Shown here piece after piece: positions 25,032-37,640 of a stretch of 64,000 nt of DNA. A model generated the notes under the pieces. The model ran no database searches and was not told the DNA's origin. It was given only the letters and a program-made list of their open reading frames with translations. Numbering within the stretch: position 1 is the stretch's first letter; every line of letters begins with the position of its first letter. The stretch is taken from positions 806,185 to 870,184 of the forward strand of contig VWZS01003783.1 of assembly GCA_013397075.1 (NCBI GenBank), written 5' to 3'. Origin of the DNA: Rhabdornis inornatus (lineage: Eukaryota; Chordata; Aves; Passeriformes; Rhabdornithidae). Both the position numbers and the translations under genes were made by a program.

Positions 25032-28000
25032 AACCCTGCAGTGTCCACCTTTAGATTCCCTCAGATCTTTTTCTGAAGCTGTCTTCTAACTCCTTTTTCA
25101 GTCACAGTTATTTCACAGTTTTAGTAGCGATACATATAGATTAAATTCTTGGTTGGGTATAAAACACTCATGTATATTTTAATGCAAAGATGAAAAATTT
25201 TGTCACCTTCATTTTTCCCAGTTTTAGATTTTCAATGTAATGTATCCATATCCAAAGTGTTTGTTAGCACTTTGGAAAAGAGGTTTAACCTCATGACCAA
25301 ATGAAAAGTATTTAATTTGAAATTCATGCCATTCATTATCTCACATCCTCATTAACATTTGTCAAATTCCCTTACTGCAGGAGGCCAGTAGTTTGTCATT
25401 TCTCTTCCTGGGAAGACATTAGCAAAAAAAATGCGCCATTTTTTTTTTCTCAAGAACATCATAAAAGAGAAATTAAGTAATTTCCCCATGAATAAAAATA
25501 TATAGAAACACTTTGCAGATATGAAAACCACCTGGTAATATAACTAGTAGGTAGGAAGTCTGTGAGCACTGATCAATATAGAATATACACTATTTAGTTA
25601 CATTAATGGGATTAAAGTCTAATTAAAATATTAAAAATGGAAATTGTTTTGAGAAATTTTAAGTAATGTGTTCAAGATGAAATTTCAGATATTGGCAAAG
25701 GTATTTGGAATTTCTGTTAATCTCATGTTCCTGTGGATTTTTACTCCTTTGAAATATATAGGAAGAAATATGAATTGCAAGTGAATCTTCAGTAATTAAA
25801 ATAGTGTGTCACCACAGTTCACCCCAAAGTGAACTTTACATTGTATTAAAAGGAAAGGTCAACATTTTGTTGCTTGAGAACATGAATAATTTATTTGAAA
25901 CATTAAAGGAAGATTAACTAAATGTAGGTCTTACTTTTGTCTATTTCCTAGTCAGAAATTCTTCTATTTTGCCTAGAATAATTTATATTTTTACTGTTCA
26001 CATCCAATGTACAGTTATTTTTTTCTCAGCTGTATGTTTAGTACTCTTACCTAATTCTATAATAATGCATCTAGTTTTATATATCTTATATCTCTATTTA
26101 TGGATCTTATGTTTCTGTGACAGGACTTAGTTCCTTGTATCCATATTTGAAGGGTTAAAATAACCAAGGGGTGTTCAGAGTTTGATGCTTGATTGATGAG
26201 GATATTTAGTTCTATATCTCTATACAGACCACAGAATCAAGAATATCTTACTTACTTAAGAACGTAAGTACATGTTAAAAATACTAAAAATCAAAGCTGA
26301 TACAAGCTATTTATCTACAATAAATAACCCAATAATGCAATTATGGCAGGCATTCTATGTACTAGCAAGGCAAATAAGCCAATATAAGGTAACACCTGTC
26401 TGTGAACTGCTAAGGCTGTAATTTGTTTCTCACATCTATAAGGAAAATGTAAAGTTTCAAATTTCTAAATTTAGTGAAAAAGGGGAAAAATCAAATTTAG
26501 CAGTGCTTAACATGATAGGCTAGGTTAAAAAATGTACTGAAATATCTATTTTATTATGGATATTGGCAAAGGTGCTTTCCCTAAAGATAAATTGTAATTC
26601 TGAGAGAAAGAGGTATTAATTGTCTACAATCCACAAGCTCAAGACCTATACAAATATTTACCAATCAGGAAATAACCATGACAGGAGATAATTTTTCTGT
26701 AATTTACCTGACAATCTCGTGCTACTTACAATTATCTTTAACTTCTCTTTACAGTGGAGTCACACTGGTCTATGTGGTGAGGAAATGTTGTTCTCTTTAC
26801 ACCTAGAAACTAGCTGTGACTGAAAAAAGAAATAATTCTGACTTGCAGTTATGTATTAAAATCTGCTTTGAATAGAAACAGACCTATGTAATAAAGCCAA
26901 AATGATGATTATTAAACATCATTTGCAGTGCTTTGGTCATGAATGCATAAAAGGGAAAGCACAATCTCTAAGCCCTTATTAAAATACAGTATTTGGGAGG
27001 AGGCCCTTTGGATTCTGTTTTTTAATGCTAAAAAAAAAAAGCTGGTTTATGCTACCTTTATTCTAATAATAACTTTAATTTGAACCTTAAAAGTGTAATT
27101 TTTTTTAGACAAGGAAAATGCTTTGGTAGGAAAATGGCCTTGCTTTTTATAACACAAAATAATTTTAAAATAATGCATATTCTTTTTTCACATATAATTA
27201 TACTATTCTTACTCTAAGTGTGAATAGTATTATGACTTAAATCTTACTCCACATCCAATCCTAGTGTTTTAACTTCGTCTGAACTTGTGAAAGCCTGAAT
27301 TTATTTAATTATTTTATTTTATTGATAAATTTTTTTATCAGTAAAAAAAATCTTAAAACCTTTTGTTGTGAAACATTGCTGGAGTAGTTCAGAAGCTATC
27401 AATATTAATGTAAAAGAATTTTTGTGTAACATTGAATTCTACTGCTCTGAGCAAAGGTCTGACTTTTATTATGAGGATAGACAAAAGATGCAAGAGAAAT
27501 GTCTGTTTAAAGCGAACATTAACACTAAAGATTCAAATCAATGACAGGAACAATTGCACATTTTATTGATAATTCAGGTAGTGTCTCTTATTTTTTGGGA
27601 AAGCAGCATATATGTCGAAGTGTATATGAGAAATCTCTCATCTTTTACAGGTCATATTTGAATGAATTGTTCACAATTGCATTTCATATATTTTTGCTTT
27701 CTGAAGCAGTTTGTTACGTCCTTGGTCAGCAATTCTGAGCATGATAAATGCTGTATAAATAAATCCAGTGCAAAGACATCTGGTGGATGTTGTAGTCCTA
27801 CTATAGTTAACCTTTGGTTTAGACACCATATTTGCTGTCTCAGAAGAACTAATTGTATTTCAATCTTTATTATTAGATTTATTTAGATCAGTAATATTAT
27901 GTCATGAAAGTAGCAAAAGAAGAAACATGTTTTGCTAATAATTTGCTTGTTTTCTGTAAGTACTTTTGGATTTTGGCCCAGTTTTTGGCTATGGTGGGAG

Positions 28001-28152
28001 AAGATTTGGAATTTTTTGTCAAAATTATTCCTTAGAATATTTTTGGCAACATTGCAAGATAGACTAAGTCAGTTGGACCTGGGAAGATTTAAAGCTGTAG
28101 CTTGTACAGTTGTGGCTAGTAGTGTGACAAAACAGCAAAGTGACAATCATTA

Positions 28153-28190
28153 AAAAAACCCAAAAAACCCCCAAACACCTAAAGCCCCCA
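28153..28190. repeat. A/C-rich low-complexity tract
   Basis: C runs of 3, 5 and 5 are separated by A runs. It is the reverse-strand counterpart of the G/T-rich tracts at 8.5 and 32.8 kb. No function is assigned. Confidence 0.7.
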
Positions 28191-28290
28191 AATAAACAAC
28201 TAATCAAGAGAAGAGTATTTAACAGTTCCAGTTATCCTATATATGAGGTATACACACTGTTTCAAATTCTTACTAATAACAGTAAAAACC

Positions 28291-28580
28291 TAGTGAGATG
28301 TGATCTTAATGGAACAATTTTCCCAGCTATACCCTGCACCTGGCTGCAACTTCTTGTCACTTCACAGCCTTGAATAGCTCCGTGCTCTTCAATGCTATCT
28401 TGCACAAGCTGAATGCAGCATCAATTTTCGCACAGATTGTGACAGAAACGCCATTAAGTCCTTACACTGTGATGGGCAGGCGTGCCTTGAATGAAATTTG
28501 TTATGGAAAACTTAACAGCCACCTCATGGCTGATTAAGGAACAACAGCATCATCCATTTATTTGCTGAAAGATACTAGTG
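28291..28580. other. Candidate conserved non-coding element
   Basis: The segment keeps four or more CpGs (CTCCGTG, TTTTCGCAC, AAACGCC, GGGCGTG-like), is free of repeat similarity and has a higher GC content than its flanks. A TGATTAA homeodomain-like core lies near 28530. It has no long open frame, so coding sequence is unlikely. The call rests on composition only. Confidence 0.25.
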
Positions 28581-31499
28581 CTGACAAAAATCCTTGGGGT
28601 GGGTTTACATCAGGCATATCGGACTTCCATTAAGTAAGTATATATCCTATTTCCTGGAAAAAGAAGTAGGACCACTGAACTAGTAAATATGAAATATTGA
28701 GGAACGTCCTCTGACAGGAAGGCTCAAGGACAGTCAGTCAGAAAGCTCAGCAATCTGTTCTGTCTGAAACACCCTCTCACTGGGCAAAATAATGGAATTA
28801 TCAAAACTTTCTCCCTGGCTAAGGATCACATTATGCTGGGAAGAGGAAGCCTTAGGAACAAAATCATGTGCCATAAATTACAAAAACATGGTTCTGATCA
28901 GGATGAAAGGGAAAAGTAGCCTCCAAGTCAGACAGTGACAAAGACAGGATCTGAACTAGGTGGACTTTCAGTCTGGTCCAGAACAGTGTCTTCTGCAGTC
29001 TCATGAAATCAAAAAAGTTTTGTACTTTGGACTTTTGTAGAAAAAGAAGATGCAGAAAAATGTTGCTAGCCACAGGAGTGCCCTTGGGAATCTGCATCCA
29101 CAAATGTGTGCCCTTTTGCTCATTGCCTTCCACATAGCACAGAGCTGCTGAGTTTTGCAGCTAGGGATTGCTCAGCAATTTGATGAGTTTGCCATAGAAA
29201 TGACATGCCATTTTCATTCCCAGAGAGCAGGAAACTGTCTTTTCAGTGGCACAGTACAGGAGACCTGAGCACTGGTAGGCATACACATCCTTAGTGCTGT
29301 CTCCATATCCAGAAATGTATTATTTCACCCCACACAGTTTTACAAACAGTCTTAACTGATACTGATAGCCTGTAAATAATGATACACCATGTGCTTGCCT
29401 CTCTTTCTTGGAATTTCCTGGGTTGTATTCATGTATTTATGAAGTGGTGGTTGTCTTTTGTGAGTGAAAAACGTAAGGAATAAAATACACATAAATGATA
29501 TGTACTTTCTTTAATCTCAACATAAGAAGTGGCAGACTGCTTTCCAAGGATGCTGAGACAGTGAGTAATTTAAATGCCAAGTAGCAAAAGTTGTCAAGAA
29601 CATTTCATACATGTTGACTGGCTTTGAATTGTAGTGTTTCATTTAATTTGTTTCATTACATAACTGCTTTATCTCTTATTTTTAACCTCTCTTGCACTTT
29701 ATCGTTCACTATCTAAATTTTTTCCATAGAAGCTTTAGTCAAGGTGAGATATTAGTGCTGGGTAAAATGAGAAGAAGGTCAGCAAAAATAACAGTCTTTA
29801 AAACCTGTTTTTATTGTATACTTCCTGAAATGGAATTATGTTTTCTTGTGAAACTTTGCTAATTTTAACAAAGACTTGTCTTCACAGAAAGTGAGTTTTC
29901 TGATTCATAATGTCAGACTTTCTGAGCACAGACCTTAGATTAATGGAAAAGCTAACAAACAACAGCATATTTCTCGAAAATCAATAAATTGTGCATTAAA
30001 TGTTTTGGTTTTGATGGAAAAGTAAGTGTTTGATATTTCCTCGTCTTCCTAGGAAGACATAGACTTCTGCTGCATTTTCACCTTCAGCAAAGAGGAAAAT
30101 GTGTTCAAGTAACATGTCAGGGTTGCAGCCCCTTATTGTTAATTCGCTTTACGTTCAGGAAACATCTTCGACTCGCCTTATTTCAAAATTGTCCTTTATA
30201 TATGTGAGGCCTGAATGCCTCTTCCTGAAAGAGATAAAAATGTAAAGTCTGATACCCTTCACTGTCAGAAATGGAGCACTAAAATAAACAGCTCTTAGAT
30301 ATAAGTCTGGTGTTGCCAAGTCTAGTGTAAATTTCATGATTTAACAACCTGAAAAGCATCTTTCTTTAAATTTTATTGTAAAATAAGAGCTAAATAATAA
30401 TTTCTTCATAGTTATCTTCAGTGTTCTATCTTTTCTGATCTCTAGATTCACATTTTCAACATTTAACAATGAATGTGTAGGGGCTTTTTTCCCTTACGAC
30501 AATACTATTCATCTCTCCGTAAATGTTGACAAATTTTCCATCTGAGTCTGTATGGAAATGTATACACCTTACATGCTGGGTAAGAGAGAATGACAAAGCA
30601 GCAGTGAAAAGGCTCTACCAAAGACAGTTGTCGTCAAACTATATCCCTGCAGAACATTGCTGTGAAGTTCAAAGCTGTCATGTTGTTTATCACTGTAAGA
30701 AAGTCATCTTCCCTGTCATCTTGGAAAAGCTGAATCAGAGTAAGGAGAGCAAGGACAAGAGGATACAAATAGATGAGGAAAACATTTCTCATACAGTTTC
30801 CTGTGGTTTTCTTTTGTCACAATCACATTGATCGCAGTTGCTTAAAAAAAAATAATTATCTTGCCAATAAGCAATTTCCTAGACTAGTCTCTTATCTTCC
30901 TGGAAGCATATAATCAGCAATAATTTCGATATTTACATTCTCCCCCAGATGACTCTTGTCCATGCCCTGTTCATATCACATGCAAGGATATTTCTGGTTT
31001 GGTTTTTTTTTTCATTAATTGATATTCTTTGTTTTTACATAATTTGTGAGGTTTAGAGTCATAATTGCTAGTTTCAGTCCTCTTTTTTGCCTGGAAGACA
31101 AGCAAAACAAGAGGTGTATTTTGAATATCAGCACTTTAGCTGGTGATCCTGCTAATGCACTCTGCTTCCTGCCCGTGCTACCAAGTGACCACCTCTTCAG
31201 TCACAAATAGGTGTCTCTGTAGGAAAGTCTGCAATGGCCAAAGCTACAATTTCCATTAAGTGATGTCCCAGAAACAGTACGTGCACGTGAGCATATTCGT
31301 GGTGGTGGGTATACAGCTTTGGATCTGTTTCCTTTTAACAGGTATTATGTCTTGGTTTAGAGAACAAAATTTGGACTTTTAATGAATAAACGCTCTCTTT
31401 TATGTTGTATAATCATTCTAAATCTTCATTCTTAAAGAATGTTCGTACTTTTTTTTTTTTTACAAAGATCAAGCCAATAAACAAATTAAATTAGAACTC
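28581..31499. other. Unique non-coding DNA
   Basis: No transposon or gene is recognised. It contains a 16-bp perfect palindrome at 30043-30058. The longest frame is 102 codons at 30523-30831, with no recognised similarity. Confidence 0.55.
30043..30058. repeat. 16-bp perfect palindrome
   Basis: GTCTTCCTAGGAAGAC is its own reverse complement. The centre CCTAGG is an AvrII-type site, and the half-site TTCC/GGAA resembles an ETS or STAT core (TTCC-N-GGAA-like). A regulatory role is possible but unsupported. Confidence 0.9.
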
Positions 31500-31690
31500 C
31501 TTCCAATGAGCTCTTGGTTGATTTGCGATTAGCGCGTGTCACACTTCAGTAATGTCAGTTCAAACCTTTTAGTCTAATTAGAAGAAGATAATAAGATATG
31601 ACGTTTTTTAATATGGTGTGGTTTACGTTTCTTGCAATGAGGCACGTTTGACACTGAGCATGACAATGAAAAAGCATCTGGTATTAAAGT
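31500..31690. other. Candidate conserved non-coding element
   Basis: I count about six CpGs in 190 bp (GCGATTAGCGCG, GACG, TACG, CACG), clearly above the surrounding rate. There is a perfect TCTAATTAGA palindrome at 31573-31582 (TAATTA homeodomain core). No repeat family and no open frame cover it. The pattern fits a developmental enhancer kept unmethylated or under selection; this is inference. Confidence 0.3.
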
Positions 31691-32828
31691 AATAGAAAAA
31701 TAAAATAAGCAATATATAAAAAGCAGTCTTACATAATCAAAATAATGCTGCAAATTAAATAATATAATATTTTGGTGAATGTATCATACTCTAATATAAT
31801 ATGACATGCCAGTAGTGTTAATGCTTAATATGAAATGACGTGATGTCTAATACAGAAGAAAAACAAGTTTTAAAATGTTGGAATTTCCTGTGCAACAGAA
31901 AATTTGACTGCTGTCTGGCTCTAAAGACAGAAGAATGGTGAGGGTGTGAAGAAAAAGTGAAAAATAGGAGGGGAAAGTTTGAAGAAAAAGACAAGGTGGT
32001 GTGGCTCATGCTTTGGGATTAGTGAGATTCATCTCTACCAGAAATTTATAACCTTAGGTGACATCTTCCTGTGTTGACTTTTCCCCTGCACTGAGCACAG
32101 GCTGGAGCTCACAGTGCCAGCCTGGTGCTGTAAGAGGCAGGAGCAAGGACCATGAACTGGCTCAGGGACATTTCATGCCTGCACAGTGAAAATGCCCCAG
32201 CGGCTAAAAAACATTAGAATTTACCCTGATACAAATACTTCTGTGCTCATTATCATGACCTACTGAGAGCTCAGATTAGGGGTTGTGTAAATGAGGTCAA
32301 ACAAACCAACAAACAAAAAATAGGAAATTATTCTAATTTCTATCAGACAACTATCTTTATTGATATGGTAGAAAAACAGATTAAAAAATGCTTATTTTAA
32401 GACCCAGGAGTAGCAAGATAAATTTTGATAACCAGTTTGGAAATTCATCTCTAGAAATGTGCATATTAATGATGTACAACATAAGGGAAATTCTAGTTTA
32501 AAATGGAGGAGATGCTACTTGACACAATATTCTGTTCAATAAAAAGAGAGATCCATGGACAGGTATGCTTTTCATATGTTTGGTCATTTGAACATTTTCC
32601 CTATTCAAAGTGATGTTGCTCTGGAAATAAGATGTTCAAGGTTTTTATTGTTGATAATCTCAATTTAAAAATGAGGAATTCACATTTACTGCCTAAATTA
32701 TCTCTTAGGCTTGGTACATGATTTTTTTCAATTCACTTGCACTAACTTGAGATTCTCTGCCATTTCTACAATATGTAACTCAAGGATTATTATGTCACCC
32801 ACAGGAAATCAAAATTAAAATTTATTCT

Positions 32829-32909
32829 TCTTTTTGGTTTTTTGGGGGATTTTTGGGGTTGGTTTTTTGTTTGTTTTGGGGTTTTTTTGTTTGATTTTTT
32901 TTTTTAACA
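32829..32909. repeat. G/T-rich low-complexity tract
   Basis: G runs of 5, 4 and 4 lie within long T tracts. The block GGGGTTTTTTTGTTTG is shared with 8502-8537. The plus strand has the G runs needed for a long-loop G-quadruplex. The minus strand reads as an A/C-rich lysine-proline-type frame (32822-33037) that is not a gene. Confidence 0.8.
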
Positions 32910-35293
32910 CAATTAGTATTTCTTCCAGCATCTTCAATTTTAGTCTGCTCCATTGCCATATAATTTAAGAGCAAGCAGTGAAGCACTTTGTTGTGGTAGA
33001 TCTGGAACATTTTGAATAATATTGCATTTTCCAACACACTGTCTGGCTGCCATTTTGAAATTCTGAAGAGTCTAGGGAAAATTTGAGAATTATAAAGATA
33101 TTTAATATGAGTCTGAATTTTAGAGATATCCTAGATCCATCAGGATGAAGCTGCCATTCCGTGTCTCAAATTAGCAAGAAAGTTTTCCCTTTAAACTGAT
33201 GTATGTATATTCACAAGTCTCTAGGTTATGTGTAAATTAATTTTCAAGAATTCAACTTTAAAAAAAATCCTATTTATTTAACAAAGTATTTAACCATGTG
33301 ATCAAGAGATAATCAAAAGGGAAAGACAAGGCCATAATTTCTGGATATTAAGGATTTTTTTTCTCTCTTACCAACAATATCTGTTTTCACCCCACAACAA
33401 GATCTGGTATAAGCAGCTGATGTTAATTTGAAGGAAATGGGCTTATATAAAGGTTGAATTTCATCCAATAGTATATTTTTTGATTGTATTTTTGAACTTG
33501 ATTAAAACACAACTGATCAGGACCTTAATTATGTTTGTCATGTGTCAAACAAAGAAGTAAGAGCATTCTTATATACGTTGCCTTTTAAACTGCAGTTGTT
33601 AGAATCTAAAAAAGTATCAAGATTAAAATAACTGCTTTTATTCACAAAATTATAGATTGTGAATAGAATCCTGGTGGAAATATTTTAACAATGTATTTAT
33701 ATTAATATTATAAACTATTAAGTGCCTAACTTGTTCATCTATTATTAGGTTTTGTGGATTTTTGTGTATGGCATCAGGAACAAAGAAATTAATAATAATA
33801 TCAACAAGAATTAAACAAGAATTATATAACAACAACATTACTGTGAGAAATAATATAAAAACTGTGATTTTAGGAGGTACACATTTGTCATGCAGTGAAG
33901 CTTGCTTGCATAGTGAGCATTAAATATTTCTAATTTACTGGGGTTCATTGTAACTAGTTTGGCTCAAAGAGGCAGGAAATCTCGGTCTCAGAGAATGGAA
34001 ACTTATATATATGGTTGACAGTATTTAATAACTTATTTTCTGCATAGGCCTTCATTTACTGGAAGATGTGGGCAGTATTACAAATTATGATGCCCATAGA
34101 ATATAATTCAGAGGAAGATAATTCCCTACTTTTGTGTTTCTTCCAATTGGTCCTCTCTATTTTTCCAAGGAGGTGAAGATTTACAACACATTTAGGCTTC
34201 AGAATCATTATTACCTGTCTCTGCATAACATTTGACTAAGAAAGTCCTTGCATGCTTAGTGTTAAAATGAAGTCTTCCTTCATGGATTCTAATTTTTTTC
34301 TGATTTTGTTACAATTACAGATTCAAGCATTCTAGTTTTCTTAGGCTTTCTTAAGAATCCATTATAATCAAAATTATACTTTAGAAAATTAATAATTTGA
34401 ATTTTGTAACTGGCATTCTTCAGTCAAAAATGCTTTAGAAGGCAGAAATTGATGATGTTTTCATTTGTTTAATTTTATTTATACCCAGAATTGTCTTAAG
34501 ACTTTCTTAAAAAAAAAATCAGCTTAAACCATTACACACATCTATAATTTTTTTATATATTTAAGAATTTACAAAGAATTATAAATTATTTACAGCAGAG
34601 AAGTTATAGGTTATGTGCTTAATAATATGATAAATATTCCAAGTAATGTATAGCATGGTTTATTTTGTCTCATATTTATTCAGATTATTTACGTTGTTAA
34701 TCTCATACATGCAGAAAATAAATCTTCTCCTTGGGATTCTGTTTACTCCTACTCTGTGTATTCTTTTTGATTAACATCTAATTCTGCATTCAAAGTGGTA
34801 ACTTATTATTGCCTACATGCAGAGATTTTCACAATCTGTATGGGCTGAATTTTAGCAAAACAGAACATTTCCCTCTCAGTATGGAAATTTTGTTCTATAT
34901 TGCTGTAGTTTTCTTACCTGCTTTTCCTAAATCTCTTTTAAAGAGCTTTTATTTTGGTATAATTTTGGATATTTGGGGGACGATTCCTTATGATTCCATA
35001 GAATTTTGTGGAAGTAATTCCTTTCCAATTTCTATAGGTTTGACTCCCAGCAGTAGTACATGAAATCATGCTGTAGTGACTTTCCATAGCTGTTAATGGC
35101 AGCCTTTTCATGGGCAGCTTCTATAGTTGAGTCACTCTCATGGTATATGCTTTTTTTATTGTCTCAAGCTTCTGCACTGCTCTGTTAGGTTTATTTTCCT
35201 CTAACACAGCCCTGCAATTATTACCAAGTCAGGTCAGTATTACCAAGAAATTCTGTAGGAAATACATTCAACATTCTATTTCTTTCATACACA

Positions 35294-35400
35294 CAGTTAT
35301 ATAAATATAAATAGATAAAATAGATATAAATAATAAATAAATAACATAAATATATATAGATATAAATAATATATAAATAGATATAAATACAGTTATAAAA
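35294..35400. repeat. A/T-rich simple repeat
   Basis: Degenerate TAAATA and TAGATATAAATA units repeat for about 105 bases with almost no G or C. It is probably a decayed microsatellite. Confidence 0.85.
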
Positions 35401-37440
35401 GTCTTCAGTATGATATAGTGAGTTAAAAACTACAGAAATAATTTCTGAGGCAAAATGTTACATTAAAAGCATTCTTTATTAAGATTTAATAGGTTTAACA
35501 AAAATTAGACGAGCTGTTAAACTGATATGCTTTCTGTTAGCATATTATAAAGGGAAAACTATATTATAAAAAGAAAAATAAATGTAGTAGCTCAATGTGT
35601 AAATTGTTAATCTTCATAAACATTTTTGTGAAAGAACCTTGCTAAACCTGATGTGATGTTTCTCCCTCAAAAAAATGGACTATTAAACTCTGGGGGAGAA
35701 TTGACTGAAATGATCCATAGAGACTTCAACCGAAGGAAAGGCAGAAGCATTCAGTTGCTCATGGATGTTCAGAATGAACTAAAATCTCCATAAGGTTTGG
35801 GTCTGCCCTGTGAAGAAAGTCAGGTTGTTCTAGATATCAAAAAGCATTGCAAAAGTCCTAGGAAGAGCACTACATAAAGAGTTGCCCAAACTAGGAAGTT
35901 ATAGGTAGTATTTTGGTGGAATTGAAGTTGACAGAATGTGTCAAAAAAGAAAAATAGTGATTGTACTACTGAAAAAAACAAGATAAAATATATTTAGTTT
36001 CCAACAGTACTCAGTCAAGAAGACATCTAGTTCTAAATCTTATGTCCCCTTATCAACATTTATTGGAATGATCAAGTTTCAGTTATTAAAATGATTGTGT
36101 ATGAAGAAGTATTGCTTTCGCAGAACAGAAAATTATGATTACATTACTACATTATAATAAAAGTCTATGGTTTCAAATTTAAATATCAGTGACATTGCTG
36201 TGTTTGAACTGGTTTGACCAAACACTGTCCGTTTGATTTGGACATCTGATATTTCCTCAGGAATCTATGCTGTGTGCTCACGCTGTGTTTGAGAGCACCA
36301 CGTCTGCATGCTGCTTTCTGCTTGCTGTGATTCTTTTAGATATTGCAGAATACATGGACTGGTTGATGTAAGAGACAAAGCTGTCCTCAATTCTCTGTGA
36401 AAACTGCTGTTTCCTAAGCTGTGAAAAACTGTTTGTAATTGACTTGTAATAAGTTGTTTCTAAAAGAGAGAAGCTTGTTTCAGCTCTGGTCATTTGAAGC
36501 TATGGCTCTTGTTTCATATCTCTCTGTATCTAAACACCTCTGCTGTGCTTTTTTATGGCCCTCAAAGACTCGAAATATTTCATTTGGTCCAAATAATCAC
36601 TTTGGGATCCTTGGGACGGGTTCAAATGCTTTAAAAACTGGGTTTATATCACTTTGTATAATTTTAGAAGTCCAGTCAGGTATATTTGATCTCTTTATTT
36701 CCTGTTTAATTGTGGCGTAATAAAAGTTAAAAAAATTTAAAAGAGAGAGAAAAAAAGTTGTCTGCAAACACAATTTTAGTTTCTATAGCATCTACCTTAC
36801 ATTTTAAAGAATTGAAATGGAAGAGGCATAGTATCTTTCAAGGTTGCTTCAGGTGATAACAAATCTGTATTCTGATACCTAGCAATTGGTAATCACCAGT
36901 AATTACTTTCATTACAGCAAAATCTGTGTAGATGACATGTGCAGTTGAAATTCAGCAGGAAAGATGACAGGGAAAGTGAGTTAAAATGCAATGATTTTTA
37001 GACTATGCCTATGAAAATGAATTTGTGTGGATAAATATGATGGAAACTGGAAGAGGCAATACTTCTGAAGAAGAAGAAAACACAGAATTGTATACAGACA
37101 TAATAATGTGAGAACATCCACAGAAGAGGGAAAGGAGGTAAGAAGGAGTGACAAAACACAATAACTGGAGCAGAAATACTGAAACTATAGTGGGAAATTA
37201 GGTCAGATATAAGGAAGGAAATAAATAAAGAGGAAGGAAATATGGTTTATCTTAGTTCCTCCATGTAAATGATTCTCAGTAAGGGCTCCCTAAAATCAGT
37301 ACCCACTGCCAATGCTGCAATGGGTACTGCAGACTCAGAATTCTTTGTCCTTTACACACATCACTCTCCAGACAGAAGTCATCTGCAAGTCTTCTCCTCT
37401 GCTTTTGTTTCAGCCTGCTTCCTTGTCTACCCCGTAGTAT

Positions 37441-37495
37441 TCTCATGGACACAAAGACCAGCTCTTTGTGGCTGTCTCATGGACACAAAGACCAG
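37441..37495. repeat. Direct duplication, 34-bp period
   Basis: TCTCATGGACACAAAGACCAG occurs exactly at 37441-37461 and again at 37475-37495. The 13-base spacer contains CTTTGTG, the complement of CACAAAG in both copies. The exact identity over 21 bases suggests a recent tandem duplication. Confidence 0.95.
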
Positions 37496-37618
37496 ATGCC
37501 TCTTTGACCATCCCCACTTTCTTCAGGATCAGTGGGAGATCTGATTTGTCTCAAAGCAGTTATTGTCTCTATTCCATAGGATTCTTCTTGGTACTTTAGG
37601 TTTAAATTGTCTAAGCCA

Positions 37619-37640
37619 TGAAAATGATTAGTCATTTTCA
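37619..37640. repeat. 9-bp perfect hairpin
   Basis: TGAAAATGA at 37619-37627 and TCATTTTCA at 37632-37640 are exact reverse complements with a TTAG loop. Confidence 0.85.

Larger units (their letters stand above)
19734..28290. other. Unique AT-rich non-coding DNA
   Basis: No transposon is recognised over this stretch. Only small structures stand out: palindromic TA-rich sequence at 22670-22692, a 14-bp tandem duplication at 23013-23040, a 10-bp hairpin at 25009-25031 and a C-rich low-complexity tract at 28153-28190. No frame exceeds 89 codons. Confidence 0.55.
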
